Assembly (NCBI GenBank): GCA_050291935.1 | Contig: JBNKKR010000004.1 | Span: 66,746 to 130,745 of the forward strand | Source: Desulfocapsa sp050291935 | Lineage (GTDB): Bacteria; Desulfobacterota; Desulfobulbia; Desulfobulbales; Desulfocapsaceae | Direction: 5' to 3' | DNA: 64,000 nt | Shown here: piece by piece, positions 17,489 to 26,082 of the stretch | How the letters are laid out: each line of letters opens with the position of its first letter | Numbering within the stretch: position 1 is the first letter of the stretch | Translations under genes and position numbers: made by a program | The notes under the pieces: generated by a model | What the model saw: the letters and a program-made list of their open reading frames with translations, nothing else | Databases searched by the model: none | Told to the model about the DNA's origin: nothing

Positions 17489-18598
17489 TTATTCATTCTG
17501 GCTCAATATTGTATAGCCTTCCCTTTTCAGCAAGTCATCCCGTTTTGCTTCCTCAAGGTCTGAGCGCATCATTTCTGCCACAAGCTCGTTGAAACGTATC
17601 AGTGGTTTCCAGCCCAGGAGTTGTTCGGCTTTTGAGGGATCTCCCAGAAGGGTTGCGACTTCTGTTGGTCTGAAATAACGGGGATCAACTTTTACTATGA
17701 CATCCCCTGGTTTCATGGAAGAATCTTTATCTACTGACTCAACGATTCCTGTTTCGTTTAAGCCGCTCCCTTCCCAACGTAAAACAATTCCCAACTCCTC
17801 GGCTGCTGCATTGACAAAATCGCGAACGGAGTGTTGTTCGCCGGTGGCAATGGCAAAGTCGTCTGGTTTATCTTGTTGCAGCATAAGCCATTGCATGGCC
17901 ACGTAATCCTTGGCGTGCCCCCAATCGCGCTTGGCGTCTAAATTTCCAAGGAACAGGCAGTCCTGCAGTCCTAAATGGATACGGGCAAGGGCACGGGTAA
18001 TTTTTCTGGTAACAAAGGTTTCACCCCGAACGGGGGATTCATGGTTAAAAAGAATACCATTACATGCGTATATACCGTAAGCTTCCCGGTAGTTGACGAC
18101 TATCCAATAAGAATAGAGTTTGGCAACCGCATAGGGTGAACGGGGATAAAATGGAGTTGTTTCTTTTTGTGGCACTTCCTGCACCTTCCCAAAAAGCTCT
18201 GAGGTGGAAGCCTGATAGAATCTTGTTTTTTTGGTAAGGCCCAAAATGCGTATGGCTTCCAGAAGCCTTAAGGTTCCAAGGGCGTCAGAGTTTGCAGTAT
18301 ATTCTGGCTCTTCAAAGGATACTGCCACATGGGATTGGGCAGCCAGATTGTAAATCTCATCCGGTTGGACCTTTTCAATAATGTGAATAAGGCTTGTTGA
18401 GTCGGTAAGATCTCCATGGTGCAGAAAAAATCGTTTATTCTCTGCATGGGGATCTTGATAGAGGTGATCAATCCGTGCGGTGTTAAAGAGTGAGGATCGA
18501 CGTTTGATCCCATGTACTTCATAGCCCTTGTCGAGGAGGAGTTCTGCCAGGTAGGCCCCGTCCTGTCCGGTAATACCTGTGATGAGTGCTTTTTTCAT
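17489..18598 (-). CDS. gmd: GDP-mannose 4,6-dehydratase
   Basis: 369 residues, full length. ALITGITGQDGAYLAELLL is the NADP-binding GxxGxxG; VHGIKRRSSLFNTARIDHLY, NLAAQSHVAVSFEEP, the catalytic FYQASTSELFGKVQEVPQ (Thr/Glu) and PRSPYAVAKLYSYW (YxxxK) match Gmd closely. It makes GDP-4-keto-6-deoxymannose for the Fcl enzyme. It heads the gmd-fragment-fcl segment on the minus strand. The next upstream gene on that strand is the mntA/hepT remnant pair. Confidence 0.96.
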   Translation of the reverse strand: MKKALITGITGQDGAYLAELLLDKGYEVHGIKRRSSLFNTARIDHLYQDPHAENKRFFLHHGDLTDSTSLIHIIEKVQPDEIYNLAAQSHVAVSFEEPEYTANSDALGTLRLLEAIRILGLTKKTRFYQASTSELFGKVQEVPQKETTPFYPRSPYAVAKLYSYWIVVNYREAYGIYACNGILFNHESPVRGETFVTRKITRALARIHLGLQDCLFLGNLDAKRDWGHAKDYVAMQWLMLQQDKPDDFAIATGEQHSVRDFVNAAAEELGIVLRWEGSGLNETGIVESVDKDSSMKPGDVIVKVDPRYFRPTEVATLLGDPSKAEQLLGWKPLIRFNELVAEMMRSDLEEAKRDDLLKREGYTILSQNE

Positions 18599-18625
18599 TT
18601 ATTTGCCTATATTGTATTTTTTAGG

Positions 18626-18772
18626 TTAAGAGTCGTGTATTGGTAACTGACAGGGCTGAAGTGTATTTACAATAACCAGCCCCAGAGACTGTACTGTATT
18701 TTTATACAGAAATGCAATAAGAGATAAATACTCCCTGATCCTGCCGCATTTTTGGAGGAGTCGTTCTTTCAT
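18626..18772 (-). pseudogene. HepT (HEPN toxin) remnant, 48 codons
   Basis: An ATG overlaps the stop of the upstream nucleotidyltransferase (ATGA). The first residues, MKERLLQKCGRIREYLSLIA, look like the first helix of DUF86/HepT proteins. The frame then loses similarity and stops at 18626. The HEPN RNase motif (RX4-6H region) normally located near residue 100 is absent, so it cannot be a functional toxin. The four-base overlap is the usual arrangement of MNT-HEPN pairs, supporting the identification despite the short match. Confidence 0.5.
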
Positions 18773-19167
18773 ACACCCATATTTCTTTTTCGTTGTGCTC
18801 TAAAATCCATGGCACTATGTAACTTGTTTACAAAAAAGTCATCAACAAGAGCTTGGCTTGTATTGTAAATGAGCTGTCCTTTTCGCAAAATTTCTTCAAT
18901 CAAGAGTAGGTTGTTACTCTGGTTGAGTACTACAAGATCAACATCATTGTATTGTAATGTTCGACAAATATCTCCGTGGAGCTGGAGTTTTCTGGAAAAC
19001 GAAAAAGCTTCCGGATTGGTTACGTACACAGCGAGGTCGATATCGCTGCCATTCTTAGCGGTTTCTTCTGCGTGAGAGCCAAACAGGTAGGCAAAAACCA
19101 ATTCAGGATACTTCTGGAAAACAGATTGGAGAAGTGTAAAATTGGTTTTGCTTGGTAAGGCGGCCAT
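18769..19167 (-). CDS. MntA-type minimal nucleotidyltransferase (antitoxin-like)
   Basis: 132 residues. The nucleotidyltransferase signature is intact: YLFGSHAEETAKNGSDIDLA (GSx10DxD) near residues 29-47, with a third acidic residue in YNDVDLVVLNQ. In characterised MntA-HepT pairs such a protein adds AMP to the HEPN toxin to silence it. Here the downstream hepT is only a 48-codon remnant, so the antitoxin appears orphaned. It sits between wbpP and gmd, splitting the two nucleotide-sugar pathways. Confidence 0.8.
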   Translation of the reverse strand: MAALPSKTNFTLLQSVFQKYPELVFAYLFGSHAEETAKNGSDIDLAVYVTNPEAFSFSRKLQLHGDICRTLQYNDVDLVVLNQSNNLLLIEEILRKGQLIYNTSQALVDDFFVNKLHSAMDFRAQRKRNMGV

Positions 19168-19224
19168 GGGGCTATGATTTTTTAAAACCCGTTTGCTAAG
19201 CTTTAAAGGTGTTTTTTAAAATCC

Positions 19225-20253
19225 TTATGCCAAATTGTTTAAATACCATTGGGCAGCCTTGTCAAGGCCTTCGCTCACTGAAAACGCTGGGACATATCCT
19301 ATTAATTTTTCAGCTTTTGAGATGTTAGCGAGTGAATGTCTGACATCTCCAGCGCGAAAATCGCGGTATACAGGTTTGGCATCTTTTACTGACTCGTTGT
19401 TTGGGACTACTCTATCTTTAATAAACTGGTAGAGTTCGTTAAGAGTTGTGCGTTCACCAAAGGCCACATTATAAACTTGATTTGTAGCAGCTTCGTTTTT
19501 GGTTGTGGCGGCCAGAAGATTTGCCTGTACGGCATTGTCAATAAAACAAAAATCCCGGCTTGTTTCTCCATCGCCGTTGATAAACACCTCTTCGTTTGAA
19601 ATAAGCCCGGCAAACCATTTTGGGATCACAGCGGCGTAAGCACCGTTTGGATCCTGGCGTTGGCCAAAGATATTAAAATAGCGAAGGCCAATAGTGTTGA
19701 AACCGTAGGCTCTTGCAAAAACATCTGCATAGAGTTCATTGACCAGTTTGGTTACTGCGTATGGCGAGAGGGGGCTGCCTATTTTGTCCTCTTCTTTTGG
19801 AAGCTCCGGATGATCTCCGTAGGTGGAACTCGAGGCCGCATAGACAAAACGTTGCACCCCTTCCTCCTTTGCCGCAACCAGCATATTCAAAAAACCACTG
19901 ATATTGTTTTCGTTAGCAAGAATGGGATCTTCAATGGATCTTGGTACAGAACCAAGAGCAGCCTGATGGAGCACGTAATCAACACCTTTGCACGCCTGTT
20001 TGCAATCCTCAAAGTTTCTGATATCGCCTTCAATAAAGGTGAATTGTTCCCATTGCTCTTTGTTTACTAATCCTTGTACTTCATCAAAATTGTGTTGGTA
20101 GCCCGTTGAAAAATTATCCAGCCCAACGACTTTTTGGTTTAGTTTGAGGAGCGTTTCCAACAGATTTGAACCAATAAAACCGGCTACCCCGGTTATAAGC
20201 CAAGTGTGTTGTTTTGTATTAAGTTCATTTTGAAGTGTTTCGTATGGTATCAT
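19225..20253 (-). CDS. wbpP: UDP-N-acetylglucosamine 4-epimerase, WbpP/TviC type
   Basis: 342 residues from ATG 20253. The open frame extends 83 codons further upstream, but that part has no similarity and overlaps the intergenic region, whereas this start gives the usual WbpP length. Motifs: ITGVAGFIGSNLLE (GxxGxxG), VGLDNFSTGY, HQAALGSVPRSIEDP (typical of WbpP), AASSSTYGDHPELPK (catalytic Ser), SPYAVTKLVNELY (YxxxK). It interconverts UDP-GlcNAc and UDP-GalNAc or their uronates. It lies 67 bases after the WbpO-type dehydrogenase gene, together forming the UDP-GalNAc-uronate route. Confidence 0.9.
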   Translation of the reverse strand: MIPYETLQNELNTKQHTWLITGVAGFIGSNLLETLLKLNQKVVGLDNFSTGYQHNFDEVQGLVNKEQWEQFTFIEGDIRNFEDCKQACKGVDYVLHQAALGSVPRSIEDPILANENNISGFLNMLVAAKEEGVQRFVYAASSSTYGDHPELPKEEDKIGSPLSPYAVTKLVNELYADVFARAYGFNTIGLRYFNIFGQRQDPNGAYAAVIPKWFAGLISNEEVFINGDGETSRDFCFIDNAVQANLLAATTKNEAATNQVYNVAFGERTTLNELYQFIKDRVVPNNESVKDAKPVYRDFRAGDVRHSLANISKAEKLIGYVPAFSVSEGLDKAAQWYLNNLA

Positions 20254-20320
20254 AATATTTCTATTTGTTTGGTGAATTTTCAGGCTTTCTATACGTAGGG
20301 TTACAGTGCTTGCTCCTAGC

Positions 20321-21595
20321 CTATAATCTGCCGTCAACAGCGTCTTTTGGCAAGCAGTTCTTAACATCAAATAGAATAGCCTCTTTTTGCATAAGGGAGC
20401 GTATCCAGTCAATCCCATTGTCTTTGAATTCATTATGGGCGACACAGAGGATAATCGCACTGTATTTTGCTGCTGCTGGAGTGTCAACAAGATTAACGCC
20501 ATATTCCCGAAGAGCTTCCTGTTTATCTACCCATGGATCATAAATGTCCAGATCCACTTCATAGGAAAGCAGTTCGTTAATCACGTCTACCACTTTTGTA
20601 TTCCGGATATCAGGACAATTCTCTTTAAATGTAAGACCTAAGACAAGTACTTTTGCCCCTTTTATATGGATTTGTTTATGTAGCATAAGTTTTATGACCC
20701 GTGAAACAACGTAAGCGCCCATATTGTCGTTGAGGCGTCGTCCTGCCAGGATCATTTCAGGGTGATATCCGGTTTCCTGGGCTTTGTGGGTGAGGTAATA
20801 TGGGTCAACACCAATGCAGTGTCCGCCGACAAGACCTGGACGAAAGGGGAGAAAATTCCATTTGGTACTGGCAGCATCAAGGACCTCATTGGTATCAATA
20901 CCCATTCGATTAAAAATTAATGCCAGTTCATTGACAAGGGCGATATTTACATCACGTTGTGTGTTTTCAATGACTTTTGCCGCTTCTGCGACTTTGATAG
21001 AGCTTGCTTTATAGGTCCCGGCACTCACAATACTTGCATAAAGAGAGTCGATAATCTCTGCTGCTTCAGGGGTTGAACCGGCAGTTACTTTGGTGATGGT
21101 GGTGAGGCAATGCTCTTTGTCCCCCGGATTGATACGTTCCGGGCTGTAGCCCACAGCAAAATCTTTATTGTAAATAAGCTGAGATTCTTTTTCTAACAGT
21201 GGAACGCAGATCTCTTCCGTGGCCCCTGGGAAAACGGTTGATTCGTATACGACAATATTGCCCTTGGAAAGGGCTTTGCCCACTAAGCTGCTGGCTCCCT
21301 GCAGAGGACGCAGGTTTGGTTGCTTGTTTGTATCAATGGGGGTAGGGACTGCAATGATATAAAAATTGCATTGTTTTAACCTGGTCGCATCATTTGAGAA
21401 TGTAAGGCTTGGACTGTTTTGTAACTCATATGTGCTCACTTCAAGGGTCGAATCCTGTCCCGATTGCAGTTCTTTGATCCGTGCTTCTTTAATGTCAAAA
21501 CCAAGGGTTGTGTATTTTTTTCCAAGTTCAACTGCCAAGGGAAGCCCCACATAACCAAGGCCGATGATAGCAATGTTGAGATCGGTGAGTTTCAT
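20321..21595 (-). CDS. wbpO: UDP-N-acetyl-D-hexosamine 6-dehydrogenase, WbpO/TviB type
   Basis: 424 residues; oxidises a UDP-N-acetylhexosamine to the uronate with two NAD. The N-terminal Rossmann motif IAIIGLGYVGLPLAVELGK, the VYESTVFPGATEE segment, GYSPERINPGD, the central dimer helix and the catalytic-Cys loop GLVGGHCIGVDPYYLTHKA are all present, followed by VLGLTFKENCPDIRNTKV. This set matches VipA/TviB/WbpO better than UDP-glucose dehydrogenase. It is the first gene of the minus-strand polysaccharide locus, divergent from dciA. Confidence 0.92.
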   Translation of the reverse strand: MKLTDLNIAIIGLGYVGLPLAVELGKKYTTLGFDIKEARIKELQSGQDSTLEVSTYELQNSPSLTFSNDATRLKQCNFYIIAVPTPIDTNKQPNLRPLQGASSLVGKALSKGNIVVYESTVFPGATEEICVPLLEKESQLIYNKDFAVGYSPERINPGDKEHCLTTITKVTAGSTPEAAEIIDSLYASIVSAGTYKASSIKVAEAAKVIENTQRDVNIALVNELALIFNRMGIDTNEVLDAASTKWNFLPFRPGLVGGHCIGVDPYYLTHKAQETGYHPEMILAGRRLNDNMGAYVVSRVIKLMLHKQIHIKGAKVLVLGLTFKENCPDIRNTKVVDVINELLSYEVDLDIYDPWVDKQEALREYGVNLVDTPAAAKYSAIILCVAHNEFKDNGIDWIRSLMQKEAILFDVKNCLPKDAVDGRL

Positions 21596-21766
21596 ATTTG
21601 TTTGTTTGCGGAATTAGAATGACGCCACTTGCAATCGGCAATAAAATTTTTTGGAAAGTTAAAAAAACGACAAAGCTACCGCGAATATTCTAACAAATTC
21701 ATATTCTGTTGTCATATCTATTTTTTTGTATGGTAGCTGAGGGGTTGTCGGGATATACTCTTTCTC

Positions 21767-22267
21767 ATGGTAAATGCATATATGGAGTGTGAAAACGTGC
21801 AGAAAAAAGAAGATAAAGATCTACAGGGACTTGCTCATTTTTTACCTAAGCTCAGTAAGCAGCAGGGGTGGCAAGTGCAACTTGATCTGCACTCGGTGTT
21901 TATTCATTGGCATCGTCTTTTGGAAAGTGAGATCAGCTCCCATTGCCGGCCATTGAAAATTGTGCGTAAAGAATTGTGGATAGAAGTTGAAAATTCGGCA
22001 TGGCTCCAGCAGTTTCAATATCAGAGCAACACTATTCTTGAGACCCTAAACAATTCTTTACAGCTATCCAAATTGAAAGGTTTACGATTTTTTGTGGCCG
22101 AAAAGGCGGTTGAACAAGGGATAGCTTCCAAACCCCGCCGTTATGAACCACCGTCGACTGAAAAAGTAGAGTCATTTGAAAAGCAGATTGCCAGTATTAA
22201 AGATGAATCTTCCAGGGAAGCATTATTGCGCTTTTGGTATCTTTTACAGGCTTGTAAACAGGCGTAA
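21767..22267 (+). CDS. DUF721/DciA-family protein
   Basis: 166 residues. The central part, VFIHWHRLLESEISSHCRPL followed by ELWIEVENSAWLQQFQYQ, is the DUF721 core (the W..LV...A.HS.P pattern with L.V.V.S..W...L). DciA proteins with this domain assist loading of the replicative helicase DnaB in bacteria lacking DnaC; some family members have other roles. The N-terminal 30 residues are charged and the C-terminus is helical. It is divergent from wbpO and precedes the CysK-CysRS-like fusion gene by 96 bases. Confidence 0.75.
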   Translation: MVNAYMECENVQKKEDKDLQGLAHFLPKLSKQQGWQVQLDLHSVFIHWHRLLESEISSHCRPLKIVRKELWIEVENSAWLQQFQYQSNTILETLNNSLQLSKLKGLRFFVAEKAVEQGIASKPRRYEPPSTEKVESFEKQIASIKDESSREALLRFWYLLQACKQA

Positions 22268-22363
22268 CTAAAAAGGGATGACAACTTGTTCAATGCACTA
22301 TAAAGTGGGTTTGATGAAAGATACTGCAAATCAGAAACTCCTTGAAAACACGTCTGAACAACT

Positions 22364-24712
22364 ATGACTTTCTGCAATACTATTCTAGATGCCATTGGTG
22401 ACACCCCGCTTGTGCGGATTAATCGTTTAAACGAGACAGCTATCCCGGTGTATGGCAAACTTGAGTCTCGCAATCCCGGCGGTTCTGTCAAAGAACGCGT
22501 TTCACTTTCCCTAATCGAGGCAGGTGAGGAAAGTGGTGAACTAACGGTCGATAAGATTGTCCTTGAGGCGACAAGTGGTAATACAGGTATTGGTCTTGCT
22601 ATGGTGTGTGCCGCCAAAGGCTATCGTTGTCAACTTGTTATGCCTGAGTCTGCCTCCCTTGAACGGAGAAAAATCATGCAGGCCTACGGGGCGGAAATTC
22701 TTCTTACTCCTGCAAAAAGAAGCACCGATGGTGCCATAGAAAAGGCCTACTCCTTAGCGCGTGAATTTCCGGATCGCTATTTCTTGACAGACCAGTTTAA
22801 TAATGAGGCCAATTGGGGGGCACATTATAGACATACTGCTCCTGAAATTTGGCGTCAAACCGATGGTAAGGTAAGCCATGTTGTTGCAACGCTGGGAACT
22901 TCCGGCACGGTGATGGGGCTCTGTAAGTGGTTTTCAGAACACCAACCCCATGTGGAAGTGATAGCAGTTGAACCGTATCTTGGCCATAAAATCCAGGGCT
23001 TAAAGAATATGAAGGAGTCGTATCGGCCTGGGATATTTGATAAATCACTGCCCCATAACATAGTAAATATTGATGATGAAGATGCCTTTCGCATGGCCAG
23101 ATTGCTTGCCAGAAAGGAGGGCATGTTGGTGGGTATGAGCAGTGGCGCAGCACTGTTTGCTACCCTTGAGCTTGTGAAAACACTGGATGCTGGATTGGTG
23201 GTGACCATTCTTCCTGATGGTGGTGAACGGTATCTCTCTACCCCTCTTTTTACGCGGAAAAATAAGGTTGCTGAAAAGAAATCCGGTCTTTGTTTTTTCA
23301 ACACCTTAACAAAAAAGAAAGAAGCCTTTCAGTCGCAGGATAAAAAAAGTGTGAGTTTTTATACTTGTGGCCCGACTGCCTATGAACCGGCAAATCTCTC
23401 TTTATGCCGGCGTTTTGTGGTTTCCGATCTTATCACCAGATATTTGGAACATAAAGGTTACAGGGTTAATGGTTGTATGAATTTTACCGATCTTGATGAT
23501 AACACCATCGAAGGTGCCAGCAAGGCGGGAGAGTCGTTAAAGGAGTTTACTGAGCGTTATATTGCTGGTTTTATGAATGATATTGATTCTCTTGCCGTAA
23601 AAAGAGCCAGTAATTACCCCAAGGCCTCGGAACATGTGGGCGATATGATTGAAATCGCCCATGAACTGCTACATAAGGGTTTTGCGTACGAAAAACACGG
23701 ATCTATCTATTTTGATATTTCAAAATTTAAGACTTACGGGCGACTCTCCGGGATTGATCTTGGTAAGATTCAATTGGGGAGGACTGTCGATCTTGACAAT
23801 TATGAGAAAGATAACCCAAGAGACTTCACCTTGCTCAAGCGTTCTACCCTGGCGGAGCTGAAAAAAGGTATCTTTTATGAAACGGATTGGGGGAATGTGC
23901 GTCCGGGTTGGCATATAGAATGTTCTGCAATGTCCACCAACTATCTTGGTGAGACCATGGATATTCATACATCAAGCCGTGACTTGATTTTCCCTCATCA
24001 TGAAAATGAAATTGCGATTGCGGAGGCGCTCACGGGCAAACCACTTGCTAAGTATTGGCTCCATTCAGAGTTATTGTTGGTAAAAGGAAAAAAGATGTCC
24101 ACCGAGAATGGGAATGTGGTGACCCTAAAAGATACCTTGCTTCGCGGATTTACTGCCCGTGAAGTGCGATTTATGTTGCTTTCCGTCCATTACCGAAAAC
24201 CCATTAATTTTTCATACAAACGGCTTATTACCGTGCGTACAGCACTTCGACGGATCGATGAATTTACCTGCAAGCTGCTTTGTTTGCCTCCTGGAAGACC
24301 CCATCCGGAAGTCACTGCCTATGTGTCGTCCATGGAAGAACAATTTTTTTCGGCTATGGATGATGATTTGAATGTTTCTAAGGGATTGGGGGCGATATAC
24401 AAATTTATTAAACGGACAAACCCAATTCTCAATGTCAACCATCTAGATGGTGACCAAAAGAAATATATCCTTGAAAGTCTAAAGAAAATGAATGAGATCC
24501 TGCAGATCTTTCGTTTGCAGGGTTGTCCTTTAGCTCCATCTGCCAATGCGCTGATTAAGCGTCGCGAGCAGGCCAGGCAGGAAAAAGACTGGCAGGCAGC
24601 CGATGAGGCCAGGGATGAACTCCTTCGTCACGGTATTCAGATTATTGATACGGTAACGGGGCCTGTCTGGAAACCCATTGGCGGGGAATGTCCCGATTCT
24701 GCAAAAGAGTAA
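22364..24712 (+). CDS. Cysteine synthase fused to a cysteinyl-tRNA-synthetase-like domain lacking HIGH
   Basis: 782 residues. Residues 1-300 are O-acetylserine sulfhydrylase: PLP-lysine K43 in NPGGSVKER, TSGNTGIGLA (70-79), GTSGTVMG (178-185), ILPDGGERYLST. Residues 330-782 are a full-length CysRS fold: FYTCGPTAYEP, NFTDLDD, PGWHIECSAMS, FPHHENEIA and the C-terminal R.....DW.AADEARDEL anticodon-side helix. The zinc ligands (C335, C520, H545/H546, E549) remain. The HIGH motif is replaced by NLSL at 344-347, KMSKS by KMSTE at 577-581, and the GG.DL adenylate loop by SSRDL. Aminoacylation therefore looks lost or altered, while the sulfhydrylase half looks active. tRNA-Arg follows. Confidence 0.9.
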   Translation: MTFCNTILDAIGDTPLVRINRLNETAIPVYGKLESRNPGGSVKERVSLSLIEAGEESGELTVDKIVLEATSGNTGIGLAMVCAAKGYRCQLVMPESASLERRKIMQAYGAEILLTPAKRSTDGAIEKAYSLAREFPDRYFLTDQFNNEANWGAHYRHTAPEIWRQTDGKVSHVVATLGTSGTVMGLCKWFSEHQPHVEVIAVEPYLGHKIQGLKNMKESYRPGIFDKSLPHNIVNIDDEDAFRMARLLARKEGMLVGMSSGAALFATLELVKTLDAGLVVTILPDGGERYLSTPLFTRKNKVAEKKSGLCFFNTLTKKKEAFQSQDKKSVSFYTCGPTAYEPANLSLCRRFVVSDLITRYLEHKGYRVNGCMNFTDLDDNTIEGASKAGESLKEFTERYIAGFMNDIDSLAVKRASNYPKASEHVGDMIEIAHELLHKGFAYEKHGSIYFDISKFKTYGRLSGIDLGKIQLGRTVDLDNYEKDNPRDFTLLKRSTLAELKKGIFYETDWGNVRPGWHIECSAMSTNYLGETMDIHTSSRDLIFPHHENEIAIAEALTGKPLAKYWLHSELLLVKGKKMSTENGNVVTLKDTLLRGFTAREVRFMLLSVHYRKPINFSYKRLITVRTALRRIDEFTCKLLCLPPGRPHPEVTAYVSSMEEQFFSAMDDDLNVSKGLGAIYKFIKRTNPILNVNHLDGDQKKYILESLKKMNEILQIFRLQGCPLAPSANALIKRREQARQEKDWQAADEARDELLRHGIQIIDTVTGPVWKPIGGECPDSAKE

Positions 24713-24760
24713 GAATGAAGTTGCTTTTTCAGTCGCTATATTTTATAGGGTGAGGTGTCT

Positions 24761-24837
24761 GCGCCAATAGCTCAGCTGGATAGAGCAACGGCCTTCTAAG
24801 CCGTAGGTCGTAGGTTCGAATCCTACTTGGCGTACCA
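24761..24837 (+). tRNA. tRNA-Arg, anticodon UCU
   Basis: The cloverleaf is complete. The acceptor GCGCCAA pairs with TTGGCGT (with one G-U at the first pair). The D arm is TAGCTCAGCTGGATAGAGCA. The anticodon stem ACGGC/GCCGT encloses the loop CTTCTAA with anticodon TCT, and the T arm GTAGG/CCTAC holds TTCGAAT. The CCA end is encoded (24835-24837). It reads AGA codons. Confidence 0.95.
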
Positions 24838-24845
24838 GTTTGTAT

Positions 24846-24885
24846 AAGGAGCTCCAGTCTTTTTTGGCTGGTGCTCCTTTTTTTT
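24846..24885 (+). terminator. Rho-independent terminator after tRNA-Arg
   Basis: AAGGAGC (24846-24852) pairs with GCTCCTT (24873-24879), with further pairing of CCAG and CTGG inside, followed by a run of eight or more T. It is placed nine bases after the tRNA CCA, ending the tRNA and probably also the upstream transcript. Confidence 0.85.
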
Positions 24886-25122
24886 GCTCTCTTTTTCCTT
24901 CCTACTCGATTCTGAAAAGTGATACACTACTTTTACCTGTAAAAATGACTATTCGCCTTATTTAGGGATTTTCCAGCCGATTTTAGTTGTAACTGCTTGT
25001 TTTGTATTGTTGTTTGATGCAAAGCGGATGTATGGTGTTTTGCTTTATCTCTTGGTCAGTGGCTTGAGATGGTTGGGATACTCGTTGCGATAATTGAAAA
25101 TTTTTCAAAGGGAGGTGGAAGT

Positions 25123-26082
25123 ATGGCAGAAACAGAGTTGCATCCTGAAGGGAGGAAGTCAGCTGTTGCTACCTTTGCCAGGCAAGTAATGATGCGTATC
25201 ACAGCTTCCATGACCTGGATAAAATCATGTAGCGTACTTCTTGTTCTGCTCTTTGGCTCAGTGACAATTCTATTGCCAATAGAAAGTTATGCCCAGGATA
25301 AAGAACTGCTACTCTTTGGAGTGGTACCACAACAGGCTGCCAGTCGATTAGCCAAGATGTGGGATCCCTTTGTTTCTCGTTTATCAAAAAAAACCGGGCT
25401 GAATATCCAGTTCGCCACCATGAAAGATATTCCAAGTTTTGAAAACTGTCTTGCCCAGGGGGCTTACGACATTGCTTATATGAATCCGTATCATTACACC
25501 TATTATAGTGAAAGATCTGGATATCAAGCCTTTGCGCATCAAGTAGATAAGAAGCTAAAGGGTATCGTGGTGACCAAAGCGGATAGCCCTGTACAGACAG
25601 TGAAGGATTTAGATGGAAAAAAGGTTGCCTTTCCATCACATTCAGCGTTTGGCGCAAGCGTTATCCCACGAGCTGAGATGAGGTCTGTTGGAGTGAAGGT
25701 TAAACCTGTTTATGTTAAATCCCACGATAGTGTCTATCGTTCTGTGGCGGCAGGTTTTTATACCGCTGGTGGTGGAGTTTTACGTACTTTTAATAGTATC
25801 CCCGAAGAGCTGCAGAAACAGCTGCGAATTATCCATACGACCAAAGGCTATTCTCCCCATGCGTATGCCGCAAGGACGAGTCTTGGTCCTGAAAAGGTAA
25901 AGACTATTTTAAACGCAATGATGGAAATCGAAAAGGAGTCCCCGGAATTGCTTGAGGCGATTGGAATGAAGGGGTTCCAGACCGCAACGGATAATGATTG
26001 GGATGATGTGAAACAGCTCAACCTTGATAGTTCAGATACCCAAATTGTACAACATGGAGACCTGAAGTGTCGTTTCGATTAA
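25123..26082 (+). CDS. PhnD-like periplasmic substrate-binding protein
   Basis: 319 residues from the ATG at 25123, chosen over an upstream start at 25069 because GGGAGGT lies seven bases before it. The signal region is long (hydrophobic VLLVLLFGSVTILLPI ending in SYAQ, about residues 37-57). The mature part is a PhnD/SBP fold: LLLFGVVPQQAASRLAKMWDPF, YDIAYMNPYHYTYY, VKDLDGKKVAFPSHSAFGAS. The family binds phosphonate, phosphite or related oxyanions. No PhnC/PhnE transporter genes are near; instead the gene overlaps a sensor kinase by 16 bases, which suggests a sensing rather than uptake role. Confidence 0.85.
   Translation: MAETELHPEGRKSAVATFARQVMMRITASMTWIKSCSVLLVLLFGSVTILLPIESYAQDKELLLFGVVPQQAASRLAKMWDPFVSRLSKKTGLNIQFATMKDIPSFENCLAQGAYDIAYMNPYHYTYYSERSGYQAFAHQVDKKLKGIVVTKADSPVQTVKDLDGKKVAFPSHSAFGASVIPRAEMRSVGVKVKPVYVKSHDSVYRSVAAGFYTAGGGVLRTFNSIPEELQKQLRIIHTTKGYSPHAYAARTSLGPEKVKTILNAMMEIEKESPELLEAIGMKGFQTATDNDWDDVKQLNLDSSDTQIVQHGDLKCRFD

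Noticed and set aside
19225..20502. Extended N-terminus of the WbpP-type epimerase
   Set aside because: The 83 extra codons have no similarity and would overlap the intergenic region; the ATG at 20253 gives the normal family length.
22141..22617. 158-codon reverse open frame across the dciA and cysK starts
   Set aside because: It is antisense to two real genes and resembles no protein family.
24713..25122. Riboswitch upstream of the PhnD-like gene
   Set aside because: The region holds tRNA-Arg, its terminator and AT-rich sequence, but no conserved riboswitch core.
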